Origin: Shewanella waksmanii ATCC BAA-643
GTDB lineage: Bacteria > Pseudomonadota > Gammaproteobacteria > Enterobacterales > Shewanellaceae
Length of the DNA stretch: 64,000 nucleotides
Direction of reading: 5' to 3'
Assembly: GCF_000518805.1 (NCBI RefSeq)
Contig: NZ_JAEH01000011.1
Location: forward strand, 1 to 64,000
The notes below the pieces were generated by a model. The model was not told the DNA's origin, searched no databases, and saw only the letters and a list, made by a program, of their open reading frames with translations. The position numbers and the translations under genes are program-made. Numbering within the stretch: the stretch's first letter is position 1; each line of letters begins with the position of its first letter. This document shows positions 33,258-42,641 of this stretch, in pieces.

Positions 33258-35906
33258 ATGAAAAAGAAGTTAATAGCGGTCGCAGTCGGTTTGATGATGA
33301 CTGCAACCGGATGTGCAGAAAGGACTAGCCAGGCGGCCCCAGCTGTAGAAGTGCAAGCAGGGCTAACTCAAAGTCAGCTAAATCAACTAAGCGCGACATT
33401 GGATGTCAAATATCGTCTACTATCCAACTTTCCTGAGCAATGCAGTGGTGATGGTGCGGGTGAACGCTGTTTTGCCGCACAAATAGAGTTAACCCCTGCA
33501 GCTGATTTTAATGACAAGACTTGGTCGATATATTTCAGCCAAATGCGCCCAGTGCAACAGGTTCTTTCGCAACAATTTGCCATAGAGCGAGTCAAGGGCG
33601 ATTTGCATAAAATTACCCCTACTGAACAGTTTGCTGGTTTTAAGGCCGGTGAAACGGTCACTATCGATTTTATCGGTCAGTCGTGGCAGCTGTCAGAAAT
33701 TGATGCAATGCCTAGTTATTACATTACTGCTGGCGAGTTAAGCCCGGCAGTGATTAAAAGTACTCAAGTTAGCATTGATAGTGAAACGGGCATGGAAGTA
33801 CGCCCTTATGTTGTTGACTTTGACGATGAACTAAATCATTACAAGCGCAGCAAGAGTGACCAACTACAGTGGGCTAAAAGTGATGTGCTTTTTGCCGCCA
33901 ATCAAACGATTGAACATGACAGCGCACAAGTGGTTGATGCGATTATTCCAACCCCTTTAAGTCAAGTTGTAAGCTCAACAGATCAAGCGGTCGATCTTAA
34001 TGCCGGTATCAAGGTGATATTAAATGGTGTTAAAGCCAGTAGTGTTGATGCGGCATTGAACCGCCTAGCACGTATCGGTGTCGCCCAAAGCAATAGTGGT
34101 TTACCGACTTTGCTGGAACTCGATAAGACGATTACCGGCGAGGGGGCTTACGAGTTAACTATTGGTGCAGATAGAATCGTCATTAACGCTAACAGCGATG
34201 CGGGTTTCTCGTATGGCTTAGCCTCGCTAACTAGCTTAGTAGATGTGAAATCTAAGAAAGTTAATGAGATGAAAGTGGTTGATGCCCCGCGTTATGATTT
34301 CCGCGGCATGCATGTTGACGTAGCGCGTAACTTTCATAGCAAAGCATTCATCTTAGATCTGCTCGACCAGATGGCCGCATACAAGCTTAACAAGTTGCAT
34401 TTGCATATGGCAGATGATGAAGGCTGGCGTTTAGAGATTGAAGGCTTACCAGAGCTAACAGATATTGGTGGTCAGCGCTGTCATGATCTTGCCGAGAATA
34501 ATTGTCTATTACCCCAGCTTGGAAGTGGGCCTAGCACAGATACGCAAGTCAATGGTTACTATAGCAAAGCAGACTATATTGAGATTTTGCAATATGCCGC
34601 AGCAAGGCAAATCGAAGTCATTCCTTCAATGGATATGCCAGGGCACTCACGTGCGGCCATTATTTCTATGGAAGCACGTTACCGTAAACTGATGGCGCAA
34701 GGGCTTGAGCAACAAGCCAATGAGTATCGATTGACCGACCCGCTAGATACCACAGTTTACTCTTCTGTACAGTACTATGATGACAACACCATTAACGTTT
34801 GTATGGAGTCTAGCTTCCACTTTGTTGATAAAGTCATTGATGAAATCGCCAACTTGCATGAGCAAGCTGGACAGCCGCTAAAAATCTATCATATTGGCGC
34901 CGATGAAACGGCAGGTGCTTGGTTAGAGTCACCTTTGTGTAAAGCTTTTATCGCCAACAACGATCAAGGAGTCACATCCGTTGATGAGCTGGGTGCTTAT
35001 TTTATTGAGCGTCTATCTAATCTGATTGCAAGTAAAGGTATTTTAGCTGCAGGCTGGAGTGATGGAATGAGCCATACTCGACCTGAAAAAATGGCCAAAA
35101 ACAACCAAAGTAATATTTGGGATGTTGTCGCCCATGGTGGTCATAAACGCGCCCATCAGCAAGCTAACCTAGGTTGGGATGCGGTGTTAGGTAATCCTGA
35201 GGTACTGTACTTTGACTTTCCTTATGTGAATGATCCGAAAGAGCATGGCTACTATTGGGCAAGTCGCGGCACCGATGAGAGAACTTTGCATAGTTTCATG
35301 CCGGATAATTTACCTGCCAACGCAGAGCAATGGACAGACATTGAAGGTAAGCCATTTGAAGCTGACGATCGAGTCACTAAAGATGACCAAGGTAAGCTTG
35401 TTTCAGGCCCTCTCAAACAAGGTGTTAAATTTGCAGGTCTGCAAGGTCAGATCTGGAGTGAAACACTGCGCAGTGACGAGCTAGTTGAGTATATGATTTA
35501 CCCACGTCTATTAGTGCTTGCTGAAAGAGCTTGGCACAAAGCGAGCTGGGAAGTGCCCTACAACTATGAAGGCGCTGTATATAACCAGCAAACGGGTACA
35601 TTTACCAATGAAATGCGAGCCGCTCAAAGTAAACAGTGGGGCGAGTTAGCCAATACGTTGGGCCAAAAAGAGTTGGTTAAACTCGATCTTGCTGGTATCG
35701 ACTACCGCGTTCCTACCGTGGGCGCTAAAATCGAACAAGGCATGCTGTATACCAACATTATCTACCCTGGCTTGAGTATTGAATATCGTGCTAATGGTGG
35801 AGACTGGCAAAAGTTCACCGCGCCGGTTGCGGTGACAGGCCAAGTCGAGGTTCGTGCAATTGCTGCAGATAATCAACGTAAAGGTAGAACACTTGTTGTG
35901 AATTAA
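33258..35906 (+). CDS. hex: Beta-N-acetylhexosaminidase (GH20), probable lipoprotein
   Basis: 882-residue exported GH20 hexosaminidase that cleaves terminal GlcNAc from chitin oligosaccharides. The signal peptide ends TATGC, a weak lipobox, followed by an N-terminal carbohydrate-binding CHB_HEX-like domain, a GH20b domain, then the catalytic barrel from RYDFRGMHVDVARNFHSK to about residue 760. HIGADETAGAW holds the catalytic Asp549-Glu550 pair. A short C-terminal beta domain closes it. ATG 33258 follows GAGAGGG; upstream frames lack a signal peptide. It supplies GlcNAc for nagP/nagK downstream. A perfect 11-bp hairpin without a T run (35920-35955) follows its stop. Confidence 0.93.
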   Translation: MKKKLIAVAVGLMMTATGCAERTSQAAPAVEVQAGLTQSQLNQLSATLDVKYRLLSNFPEQCSGDGAGERCFAAQIELTPAADFNDKTWSIYFSQMRPVQQVLSQQFAIERVKGDLHKITPTEQFAGFKAGETVTIDFIGQSWQLSEIDAMPSYYITAGELSPAVIKSTQVSIDSETGMEVRPYVVDFDDELNHYKRSKSDQLQWAKSDVLFAANQTIEHDSAQVVDAIIPTPLSQVVSSTDQAVDLNAGIKVILNGVKASSVDAALNRLARIGVAQSNSGLPTLLELDKTITGEGAYELTIGADRIVINANSDAGFSYGLASLTSLVDVKSKKVNEMKVVDAPRYDFRGMHVDVARNFHSKAFILDLLDQMAAYKLNKLHLHMADDEGWRLEIEGLPELTDIGGQRCHDLAENNCLLPQLGSGPSTDTQVNGYYSKADYIEILQYAAARQIEVIPSMDMPGHSRAAIISMEARYRKLMAQGLEQQANEYRLTDPLDTTVYSSVQYYDDNTINVCMESSFHFVDKVIDEIANLHEQAGQPLKIYHIGADETAGAWLESPLCKAFIANNDQGVTSVDELGAYFIERLSNLIASKGILAAGWSDGMSHTRPEKMAKNNQSNIWDVVAHGGHKRAHQQANLGWDAVLGNPEVLYFDFPYVNDPKEHGYYWASRGTDERTLHSFMPDNLPANAEQWTDIEGKPFEADDRVTKDDQGKLVSGPLKQGVKFAGLQGQIWSETLRSDELVEYMIYPRLLVLAERAWHKASWEVPYNYEGAVYNQQTGTFTNEMRAAQSKQWGELANTLGQKELVKLDLAGIDYRVPTVGAKIEQGMLYTNIIYPGLSIEYRANGGDWQKFTAPVAVTGQVEVRAIAADNQRKGRTLVVN

Positions 35907-36020
35907 CAGGGTGTTAACGAGCGTAACCACGCTGAATTATTGGTGTGGTTACGCTACAAGCCGCGTATTCCCTATGTTTTGACCGAAAGTAATAATTATG
36001 GATTGTGGTTAAAAAAGTAA

Positions 36021-36036
36021 ATGACAACGCTGTCAT
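36021..36036 (+). promoter_or_regulatory. NagR operator 6 with promoter before nagK
   Basis: ATGACAACGCTGTCAT, 96 bp before nagK. Its first half (ATGACA) can serve as -35, with TAACAT at 36045-36050 as -10 (18-bp spacing), so a bound repressor would cover the promoter. Confidence 0.8.
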
Positions 36037-36132
36037 TTATGTTGTAACATAGGGTTAACTTAGTCAGTAGGCAGAGCAAAAGTGACGACTATCTCTTTGC
36101 TTTGAATAATAAAACTGTTGAAGAGGTCTGTC

Positions 36133-37035
36133 ATGAGTGTGAACCAGACAAAGGAGAAACCGTTGTTTATAGGTATTGATGGTGGCGGCAGCAAGTGCCG
36201 AGCAACGATCTATTCAAACGAAGATGGCGTAATAGGTACAGGTGTTGCTGGACGTGCCAACCCTTTGCATGGCTTGTCTCAAACCTTTGAATCGATTCAA
36301 ATGTCTACCGAACTAGCGTTGAAAGATGCCGGAATGAGCCCAACAGAAAGTAAAGGCCTTATCGCGGGCTTAGGGCTTGCGGGAGTTAATGTACCGCGCC
36401 TTTATCAAGACATTGTCAATTGGTCTCATCCTTTTGCGGACATGTTTGTCACGACTGATTTGCACACAGCCTGCATTGGTGCTCACCGCGGTGGCGAAGG
36501 TGCAGTGATTATTACCGGAACAGGTTCATGTGGCTATGCCCATGTCGCTGGTAAACAGGTATGTCTTGGTGGTCATGGTTTTGCCCTTGGCGATAAAGGC
36601 AGTGGCGCATGGTTAGGTTTAAAAGCCGCTGAGCAAGTATTACTGCATTTAGATGGTTTTGCACAAAAAACAGCGTTAACTGAACAGTTACTCGCGCATT
36701 TTAAAGTCCACGATGCCATGGGCATCGTTGAGCATCTTGCTGGCCAGTCATCAAGCAGCTACGCCAAGCTAGCGCGAACTGTGCTGACTTGTGCCCACGA
36801 AAAAGATGAAGTGGCACAAAATATTGTTAAAGAAGGTGCGCAGTACATCAGTGAACTGGCCCGCAAACTGTTTGAAGTTAACCCTCCAAGGTTTTCAATG
36901 ATTGGAGGCTTGGCGGAGCCATTAGCGCCGTGGCTGGATAAAGATGTGGTGGCTAAGTTATCCCCCACACTCGCGCCACCGGAGCTAGGTGCTACCTATT
37001 TTGCTAGGCAGAGCTTCGATAAAAAAATGAACTGA
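36133..37035 (+). CDS. nagK: N-acetylglucosamine kinase (BadF/BcrA ATPase family)
   Basis: 300-residue ASKHA-type kinase phosphorylating GlcNAc to GlcNAc-6-phosphate in the cytoplasm. The N-terminal phosphate loop FIGIDGGGSKCRATI and GTGSCGYA, HGFALGDKGSGAWLG are typical of the family, which differs from E. coli ROK-type NagK. ATG 36133 follows GAAGAGG; a TTG five codons earlier is in frame. First gene of nagK-nagB-nagA. A 67-bp gap with an inverted repeat (37042-37071) separates it from nagB. Confidence 0.9.
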   Translation: MSVNQTKEKPLFIGIDGGGSKCRATIYSNEDGVIGTGVAGRANPLHGLSQTFESIQMSTELALKDAGMSPTESKGLIAGLGLAGVNVPRLYQDIVNWSHPFADMFVTTDLHTACIGAHRGGEGAVIITGTGSCGYAHVAGKQVCLGGHGFALGDKGSGAWLGLKAAEQVLLHLDGFAQKTALTEQLLAHFKVHDAMGIVEHLAGQSSSSYAKLARTVLTCAHEKDEVAQNIVKEGAQYISELARKLFEVNPPRFSMIGGLAEPLAPWLDKDVVAKLSPTLAPPELGATYFARQSFDKKMN

Positions 37036-37102
37036 TTGACTAGCGGCTTGATAGATTCTATCAGGCCGCTTTGCTAATGCTGACACAGGAATGGCCGTCA
37101 GA

Positions 37103-38101
37103 ATGACAGACACACTAATGGAAGCTGATACCAAAAGCGCTAGCCATTATATCGCTAAGCAGATTGAGGATAACCGCTCACTTATCGCAGCCATTGGCAG
37201 CAAAATACGCCAATATGCACCTAAATTTGTGATGCTCGTTGGCCGAGGATCTTCTGACAACGCCGCGGTGTTCGCAAAGTATTTAATTGAAATTGAAGCG
37301 GGTGTTGCCACTTTTTCAGCAGCGCCCTCGGTTGCAAGCGTGTATGGTAAAACACTGGCTCTTGAAGGAGCGATGGTGTTGATCATTTCGCACTCTGGCC
37401 AAAGCCCTGACATTATTGCGCAAGCAGAAATGGCTCGTAATGCAGGCGCCTATAGCGTTGCTTTAACAAGCGAAGTGGAAGGCCCACTAAAGCATCTTGT
37501 TGACGATATCATTCCTCTGCACATTGGTCAGGAACAGGGGGTGACTGCAACCAAAAGCTTGTTGGCAACACTAACTGGGTTATTGCAATTAACCAGTAGT
37601 TGGACAGGTAATCAGGAGCTGACTGCCGCTGTAGCATCGCTGCCTACCATTTTGCAGGAGGCAACCCACGCGCCTGCTAACTTGCGAGTAGAGCAGTTGC
37701 AGGGGGTAACTAATTTAGTGGTACTTGGCAGAGGGTTAGGGTTTGCTGTGGCTAAAGAAGTCGCGCTCAAACTTAAAGAGGTTTGTGCGATACATGCTGA
37801 AGCTGTTAGTAGTGCCGAGTTTCGCCATGGCTGCGCAGCGCTTGTTGCGCAAGATATAAAAGTGATTGATGTATGTATTAGTGATGAATCTTATCTCAAT
37901 CATTTAGAACAGCTGGAACATCTGCTGCAATGTGAAACACCTTTAGTACACCTTAATCAAGTGTTAACTGGCGTACATCCTCGGGTAGCACCGCTAGCAC
38001 TATTGCAACGCTTTTATATTGATATAGCCAAAATATCGACCCTGTTGGGGGCTAACCCCGATGAGCCAGAAGGGCTAAGTAAGGTGATGAAAACATGCTA
38101 A
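37103..38101 (+). CDS. nagB-II: Glucosamine-6-phosphate deaminase, SIS type (NagB-II)
   Basis: 332-residue protein of two SIS domains, like the isomerase half of GlmS: VGRGSSDNAAVFAKYLIE, ISHSGQSPDII and EFRHGCAALV. In Shewanella such a protein replaces the classical NagB and turns GlcN-6-P into fructose-6-P and ammonia. The ATG at 37103 has AGGA upstream; ATG 37091 is possible. It sits between nagK and nagA, in pathway company. Confidence 0.88.
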   Translation: MTDTLMEADTKSASHYIAKQIEDNRSLIAAIGSKIRQYAPKFVMLVGRGSSDNAAVFAKYLIEIEAGVATFSAAPSVASVYGKTLALEGAMVLIISHSGQSPDIIAQAEMARNAGAYSVALTSEVEGPLKHLVDDIIPLHIGQEQGVTATKSLLATLTGLLQLTSSWTGNQELTAAVASLPTILQEATHAPANLRVEQLQGVTNLVVLGRGLGFAVAKEVALKLKEVCAIHAEAVSSAEFRHGCAALVAQDIKVIDVCISDESYLNHLEQLEHLLQCETPLVHLNQVLTGVHPRVAPLALLQRFYIDIAKISTLLGANPDEPEGLSKVMKTC

Positions 38102-38167
38102 CAACTCACATTCACTTTATATCGGATTATAGCTAGTACGCATTTATAACGCTTTAGGAAACAACTT

Positions 38168-39298
38168 ATGAAACAGACATTTATTGCAGAGCAGGTGTTC
38201 GATGGCGAGCGCTTTCATCAACAACTACCTATTAGTGTAGAAGATGGCCAGATTGTCGCATTAGATACTGTTAAAGGCGCCGTAGAAACCCAGTTGCCAG
38301 GGACTCTCGTACCTGGTTTTATTGATGTTCAGGTCAATGGTGGCGGCGGGGTTTTATTAAACACTGACTGCACTGTCGCGGGTATTGAAGCGATTGGCCA
38401 AGCCCATGCTCAGTACGGCACGACCGGCTATTTGCCGACGCTTATTACCGACAATGTTGAAGTGATGCAGCATGCTGCCGATGCCGTAGCGCAAGCTGTG
38501 GCGAAAGGCAGTGCAGGGGTGTTAGGCGTACATTTTGAAGGGCCGCACTTATCCATTCCTAAAAAGGGCGTTCACCCTCAATCACACATTCGCCGTATTT
38601 CCGATGCAGAACTTGCGATTTTTAGTCGAGATGATCTCGGCACCAAAGTGGTGACCTTAGCGCCGGAAAATGTATCGGTCGATGTGATAAAAGCCCTAGT
38701 TGCGGCAGATGTACGTGTGTGTTTGGGACACTCAAATGCTGATTATGATACGGTTGTAGCGGCGTTAGAAGCTGGTGCTACAGGCTTTACTCATCTTTAT
38801 AATGCGATGTCACCATTAAGTTCACGAGACCCTGGCATGGTGGGCGCCGCAATTGAAAGCCAAGATGCCTGGTGTGGGCTTATTGTTGATGGTCACCATG
38901 TGCACCCAGCTGCCGCCAAGGTGGCGATTGCGGCAAAGCCACAAGGCAAAGTGATGTTAGTCACTGATGCAATGCCGCCTGTGGGCATGCCTGAAAACGC
39001 CACTTTCGAGCTATTTGGTATCGAAGTTGTTCGCCAAGGCGATAAGCTTAATGCCGTCACGGGTGAGCTCGCTGGCTGTGTGCTTGATATGATTGGTGCG
39101 GTGAATAACACGGTTAATATGTTAGGCCTGCCATTTGAGGAAGCACTGAGGATGGCGGCGCTATATCCTGCTGAGTTTATTGGTCATCAGCAGCGCGGGT
39201 TACTGAAGGTGGGTAGTCAAGCAGACATGGTGCTGCTCAATCAGCAGCGTCAAGTTGAGCAAACTTATATTGGCGGTAAAATCGTTTTTCAAAAATAA
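38168..39298 (+). CDS. nagA: N-acetylglucosamine-6-phosphate deacetylase
   Basis: 376-residue amidohydrolase releasing acetate from GlcNAc-6-P. Metal and active-site motifs are PGFIDVQVNGGGG, HFEGPHLS, LGHSNADYD, THLYNAMSPLSSRDPG and VTDAMPPVG, in the family order. Full length. AGGAAAC is upstream of ATG 38168. It closes the nagK-nagB-nagA unit and is followed by a terminator at 39310-39338. Confidence 0.95.
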   Translation: MKQTFIAEQVFDGERFHQQLPISVEDGQIVALDTVKGAVETQLPGTLVPGFIDVQVNGGGGVLLNTDCTVAGIEAIGQAHAQYGTTGYLPTLITDNVEVMQHAADAVAQAVAKGSAGVLGVHFEGPHLSIPKKGVHPQSHIRRISDAELAIFSRDDLGTKVVTLAPENVSVDVIKALVAADVRVCLGHSNADYDTVVAALEAGATGFTHLYNAMSPLSSRDPGMVGAAIESQDAWCGLIVDGHHVHPAAAKVAIAAKPQGKVMLVTDAMPPVGMPENATFELFGIEVVRQGDKLNAVTGELAGCVLDMIGAVNNTVNMLGLPFEEALRMAALYPAEFIGHQQRGLLKVGSQADMVLLNQQRQVEQTYIGGKIVFQK

Positions 39299-39309
39299 CC
39301 CGAACACTC

Positions 39310-39338
39310 AGCCTAAAGCGTTAGCTTTGGGCTTTTTT
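39310..39338 (+). terminator. Terminator between nagA and nagX
   Basis: Stem AGCCTAAAGC / GCTTTGGGCT (one G-T pair) with loop GTTA and six T. nagX starts 36 bp later without its own operator, so partial read-through is likely. Confidence 0.75.
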
Positions 39339-39373
39339 GTATCTATACAATCATAATAATAGAGGTTGGATAT

Positions 39374-40510
39374 ATGGAAGTGAGCCAAACCAAGAAGCCC
39401 AAGTTGCGTTTAATGTCTTTAGACGCGCTGCGCGGTTTTGACATGTTCTGGATTTTAGGTGGCGAGGCCCTGTTTGTGGGGTTGCTAGCTTGGACCGGTT
39501 GGCAAGGATGGAAAATAGCTGACGCACAAATGCATCATAGTGCATGGCATGGCTTCACTTTTTATGATTTGATTTTTCCTCTATTTATATTTCTCTCTGG
39601 AGTGGCACTGGGCTTATCGCCTAAGCGATTAGACAAAATGCCGATGGTGCAGCGTCTACCTCTGTACAAGCATGCTATTAAGCGTTTGGCATTACTACTG
39701 TTTTTTGGGGTGCTTTATAATCACGGTTGGGGCGGCGGTATGCCAGCAGCGGCCGATGAAGTACGTTATGCCAGTGTACTTGGCCGCATTGCATTTGCAT
39801 GGTTCTTTGCTGCGATGTTGGTTTGGCATACTAGTTTACGCACTCAACTGATTGTGGCTGCGGCCATGTTATTTGGATATGCGGCAATGCAGTTATGGTT
39901 GCCGGTGCCTGGAGGTAGCGCAGGAGATCTAACGCTGGCGGGTTCAATCAATGCCTACGTTGATACCCATTTACTGCCGGGAGTCAGCTATCAAAATCGC
40001 CCTATGGATCCTGAAGGAATACTGTCAACGCTACCTGCGGTAATTAATGCATTGGCAGGGGTCTTCACTGGTCACTTTATCGTAAAAGCGCATCCAAAGG
40101 GCGAATGGGCTAAAGTGGCTATTTTGGCCTTAGCCGGCGGGGTTACCTTGGCACTAGGCTGGTTGGCCGATTTTATCATTCCGGTAAATAAAGAGCTGTG
40201 GACCAGCAGTTTTGTATTAGTTACAACGGGGTGGAGCCTGATCCTATTAGCCTTGTTTTATGCTTTGGTCGATGTGCTTAAATGGTCTAAATTGGCATTT
40301 CCTTTCGTGGTAATTGGTTGTAATGCCATTATTATTTACTTGGCGTCGAGCTTAGTAAATTGGAGCTACACAGCGACGAGTCTATTTGGCGGCTTTATCT
40401 CGGCTCTACCAACCTCAGTTCAAGCGTTAGCGGCAACTGTAGCGCTGTTGTTGGTGCAGTGGCTACTATTGTACTGGATGTACAAACGCGGTATTTTCAT
40501 CAAGGTTTAA
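39374..40510 (+). CDS. nagX: NagX, multi-pass membrane protein (DUF5009/HGSNAT-like)
   Basis: 378-residue protein with about ten membrane segments, beginning with the family motif RLMSLDALRGFDMFWILGG and containing HGFTFYDLIFPLFIFLSGVA (residues 57-76). It is related to the heparan-alpha-glucosaminide acetyltransferase family. In Shewanella it is named NagX for its place in NAG operons and is suspected to act in inner-membrane passage or acetyl transfer of amino sugars; the activity is unproven. It follows nagA and precedes nagP. Confidence 0.85.
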   Translation: MEVSQTKKPKLRLMSLDALRGFDMFWILGGEALFVGLLAWTGWQGWKIADAQMHHSAWHGFTFYDLIFPLFIFLSGVALGLSPKRLDKMPMVQRLPLYKHAIKRLALLLFFGVLYNHGWGGGMPAAADEVRYASVLGRIAFAWFFAAMLVWHTSLRTQLIVAAAMLFGYAAMQLWLPVPGGSAGDLTLAGSINAYVDTHLLPGVSYQNRPMDPEGILSTLPAVINALAGVFTGHFIVKAHPKGEWAKVAILALAGGVTLALGWLADFIIPVNKELWTSSFVLVTTGWSLILLALFYALVDVLKWSKLAFPFVVIGCNAIIIYLASSLVNWSYTATSLFGGFISALPTSVQALAATVALLLVQWLLLYWMYKRGIFIKV

Positions 40511-40570
40511 GCCTTTGATGGTTAAATTGAATTTGATTTTTTGTGTTACCAAGTTAGTGATATTTTGTTT

Positions 40571-40606
40571 AAAACCCAAAATGACAGCGTTGTCTTTTTG
40601 GGTTTT
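40571..40606 (+). promoter_or_regulatory. NagR operator 7 nested in a 36-bp inverted repeat before nagP
   Basis: The core ATGACAGCGTTGTCTT (40581-40596) is the centre of a larger inverted repeat whose arms, AAAACCCAAAA and TTTTTGGGTTTT, extend the dyad: 16 of 18 positions pair. As RNA the same segment would form a hairpin 61 bp after the nagX stop, so it could be both operator for nagP and terminator for nagX. Confidence 0.72.
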
Positions 40607-40745
40607 ATGTTTTAACATCAGTGAAACAATCAACAAGATTAATAATCAATTTTGCCTTTCCTCCCTACGGATTTGGCCAAAATAAATAAAGCCGATATCA
40701 GTGCCATAGATATCAATATATTAATTACTATAAGAAAGTAGGCTT

Positions 40746-42047
40746 ATGGAAATGACAATAAATAATGAAAATAAACGCAGCAGCGTGATCCCGATGGCGA
40801 TCGTCGCTGGGCTGTTTTTTATTCTTGGTTTTGCAACTTGGTTGAACGGTTCGTTAATGCCGTACCTAAAGCAAATCCTGCAACTTACCCCGTTCCAAGC
40901 CTCACTTATTTTATTCTCTTTTTATATCGCAGTGACATTTACCGCATTACCTTCAGCATGGGTGATTAGAAAAGTCGGTTATAAATCCGGTATGGCACTG
41001 GGTATGGGCATTATGATGCTTGCTGGTTTGCTGTTTATCCCGGCGGCAAAAACACAAATTTTCGCATTGTTCTTATTTGCGCAGTTGGTCATGGGCGCTG
41101 GGCAAACATTGCTGCAAACGGCGGTTAACCCCTATGTTGTTCGCCTTGGCCCCGAAGAATCTGCGGCAGCACGTGTCAGCGTGATGGGTATCTTAAATAA
41201 GGGCGCAGGTGTTATTGCACCGTTAGTATTTACTGCTTTGATCCTTGATTCGTTTAAAGATCGAGTTGGCACCGAGTTAACCGCAGTACAAATTGATGAA
41301 ATGGCCAATAGCTTAGTGGTGCCTTACTTAGGTATGGCACTGTTCATTGGCCTTCTAGCTATCTTAGTGAAAAAGTCACCACTACCTGAATTAGAAAGCG
41401 ATGAAGAGCCCACTGAGTCCAATAAAGGTCATACTCGTGAAGCCTTATCTCACCCCAATCTTGCGCTTGGTGTAGTGGCATTGTTTTTCTATGTTGCAGT
41501 AGAAGTGATAGCAGGCGATACCATTGGTACATTCGCTTTATCTTTGGGTGTTGAGAATTACGGTGTCATGACATCTTATACCATGGTGTGCATGGTTGTG
41601 GGTTACACTTTAGGTATTCTCACAATTCCAAGGTTCATCTCTCAGCCTAAAGCGCTGATGATTTCCGCTATCTTAGGTATTGTGCTTACTGTAGGTATTT
41701 TGTTTGGCGACAACAACTCTTACGCTATCGCCAATGCTGTGTTAGTGCCATTGGGTGGTGCGATGTTACCTGATACCTTGCTGATGATTGCATTCTTAGG
41801 TTTAGCGAACGCGATTGTATGGCCAGCGGTTTGGCCGCTAGCGTTATCAGGTCTTGGTAAGCTAACCAGTACAGGTTCTGCATTGTTGGTTATGGGGATT
41901 GCTGGTGGGGCGTTTGGTCCTTTGTTCTGGGGACTAAGCTCTGGTACTTCACTGGGTATGCAAGGCGGCTACGCAGTAATGTTGCCGTGTTATATGTTCA
42001 TCTTATTTTATGCGGTCAAAGGCTATAAGATGAAAAGCTGGAAGTAA
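40746..42047 (+). CDS. nagP: N-acetylglucosamine permease NagP (MFS, FHS family)
   Basis: 433-residue inner-membrane sugar/proton symporter with twelve hydrophobic segments. FFILGFATWLNGSLMPYLKQ and QLVMGAGQTLLQTAVNPYVVR are signatures of the fucose/glucose/galactose permease branch to which Shewanella NagP belongs. A hydrophilic loop (ESDEEPTESNKGHTRE) divides the two halves. The start is ATG 40746; ATG 40752 is possible and has better Shine-Dalgarno spacing. It delivers GlcNAc to NagK. A terminator follows at 42064. Confidence 0.92.
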   Translation: MEMTINNENKRSSVIPMAIVAGLFFILGFATWLNGSLMPYLKQILQLTPFQASLILFSFYIAVTFTALPSAWVIRKVGYKSGMALGMGIMMLAGLLFIPAAKTQIFALFLFAQLVMGAGQTLLQTAVNPYVVRLGPEESAAARVSVMGILNKGAGVIAPLVFTALILDSFKDRVGTELTAVQIDEMANSLVVPYLGMALFIGLLAILVKKSPLPELESDEEPTESNKGHTREALSHPNLALGVVALFFYVAVEVIAGDTIGTFALSLGVENYGVMTSYTMVCMVVGYTLGILTIPRFISQPKALMISAILGIVLTVGILFGDNNSYAIANAVLVPLGGAMLPDTLLMIAFLGLANAIVWPAVWPLALSGLGKLTSTGSALLVMGIAGGAFGPLFWGLSSGTSLGMQGGYAVMLPCYMFILFYAVKGYKMKSWK

Positions 42048-42063
42048 GCATTTCAGTGTGAAT

Positions 42064-42091
42064 AAAAAAGGAGCCTAGGGCTCCTTTTTTT
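42064..42091 (+). terminator. Terminator after nagP
   Basis: Stem AAAAAAGGAGCC / GGCTCCTTTTTT with a loop of 3-4 bases, 16 bp after the stop; it marks the end of the NAG regulon. Confidence 0.88.
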
Positions 42092-42121
42092 GTGGCGATA
42101 GCGCAGCTGTTACCGCTAATA

Positions 42122-42386
42122 ATACCAATCAGTATAAGGATTTAATCTACTCAGCGCGCTTTTTGCAAACTAATTCAAGGCGGATAACTGAAACAATGGT
42201 TGCTCCCTTGTGAGGTTATTCAACGCAGAAATAGGCAGCAAAAAACGCGCCAGAATGGTGAGTTTTAGCGGTTATGATGCCGTGTTAACGAGTTTAACCG
42301 TAGAACAACTATGCTCTTCACTCGTTGCCTTGCCTCAGAACCGCTAAATTCTCACTGAGTGACTAAATGTTTATACTGATTGGTAT
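42122..42386. mobile_element. MITE-like repeat, full-length copy B (265 bp)
   Basis: Bounded by 16-bp perfect terminal inverted repeats ATACCAATCAGTATAA (42122-42137) and TTATACTGATTGGTAT (42371-42386). The inside has further inverted motifs (GTGAGTTTTAGCGGTT with AACCGCTAAATTCTCAC; AACGAG with CTCGTT), so it can fold extensively. It has no coding frame. It is about 90% identical by eye to copy C at 50675-50938. Such a structure fits a non-autonomous element moved in trans; TA flanks (element starting at CCAATCAG) would suit an IS630/Tc1-type transposase, which is inference. Confidence 0.85.
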
Positions 42387-42523
42387 AAGGGCTGTTTGTC
42401 GGCACGGACAATAGCGGTGTTTGAAGTAAGTTAGCGAAGGCTAGAGGAATGTGTTTGAAATCTAACGGGGGAGGTGGCTGTTTGTAACAGCAGAGCTAAA
42501 ATGAATAGCGTTGAAATTGAGGC

Positions 42524-42550
42524 AAAAAAAGCCACTCAATTGAGTGGCTA
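42524..42550 (-). terminator. Terminator of the tRNA-Phe/tRNA-Thr transcript
   Basis: Perfect inverted repeat AGCCACTCAA / TTGAGTGGCT; read on the minus strand it ends in seven T just past the tRNA-Thr 3' end. Confidence 0.88.
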
Positions 42551-42559
42551 TTCTTTATA

Positions 42560-42635
<76 letters not shown>

Positions 42636-42641
42636 TAATAG

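Noticed and set aside
37042-37071. Inverted repeat between nagK and nagB-II as a terminator
   Set aside because: The stem is interrupted and only two or three T follow; more likely an intercistronic processing or stability hairpin within one operon.
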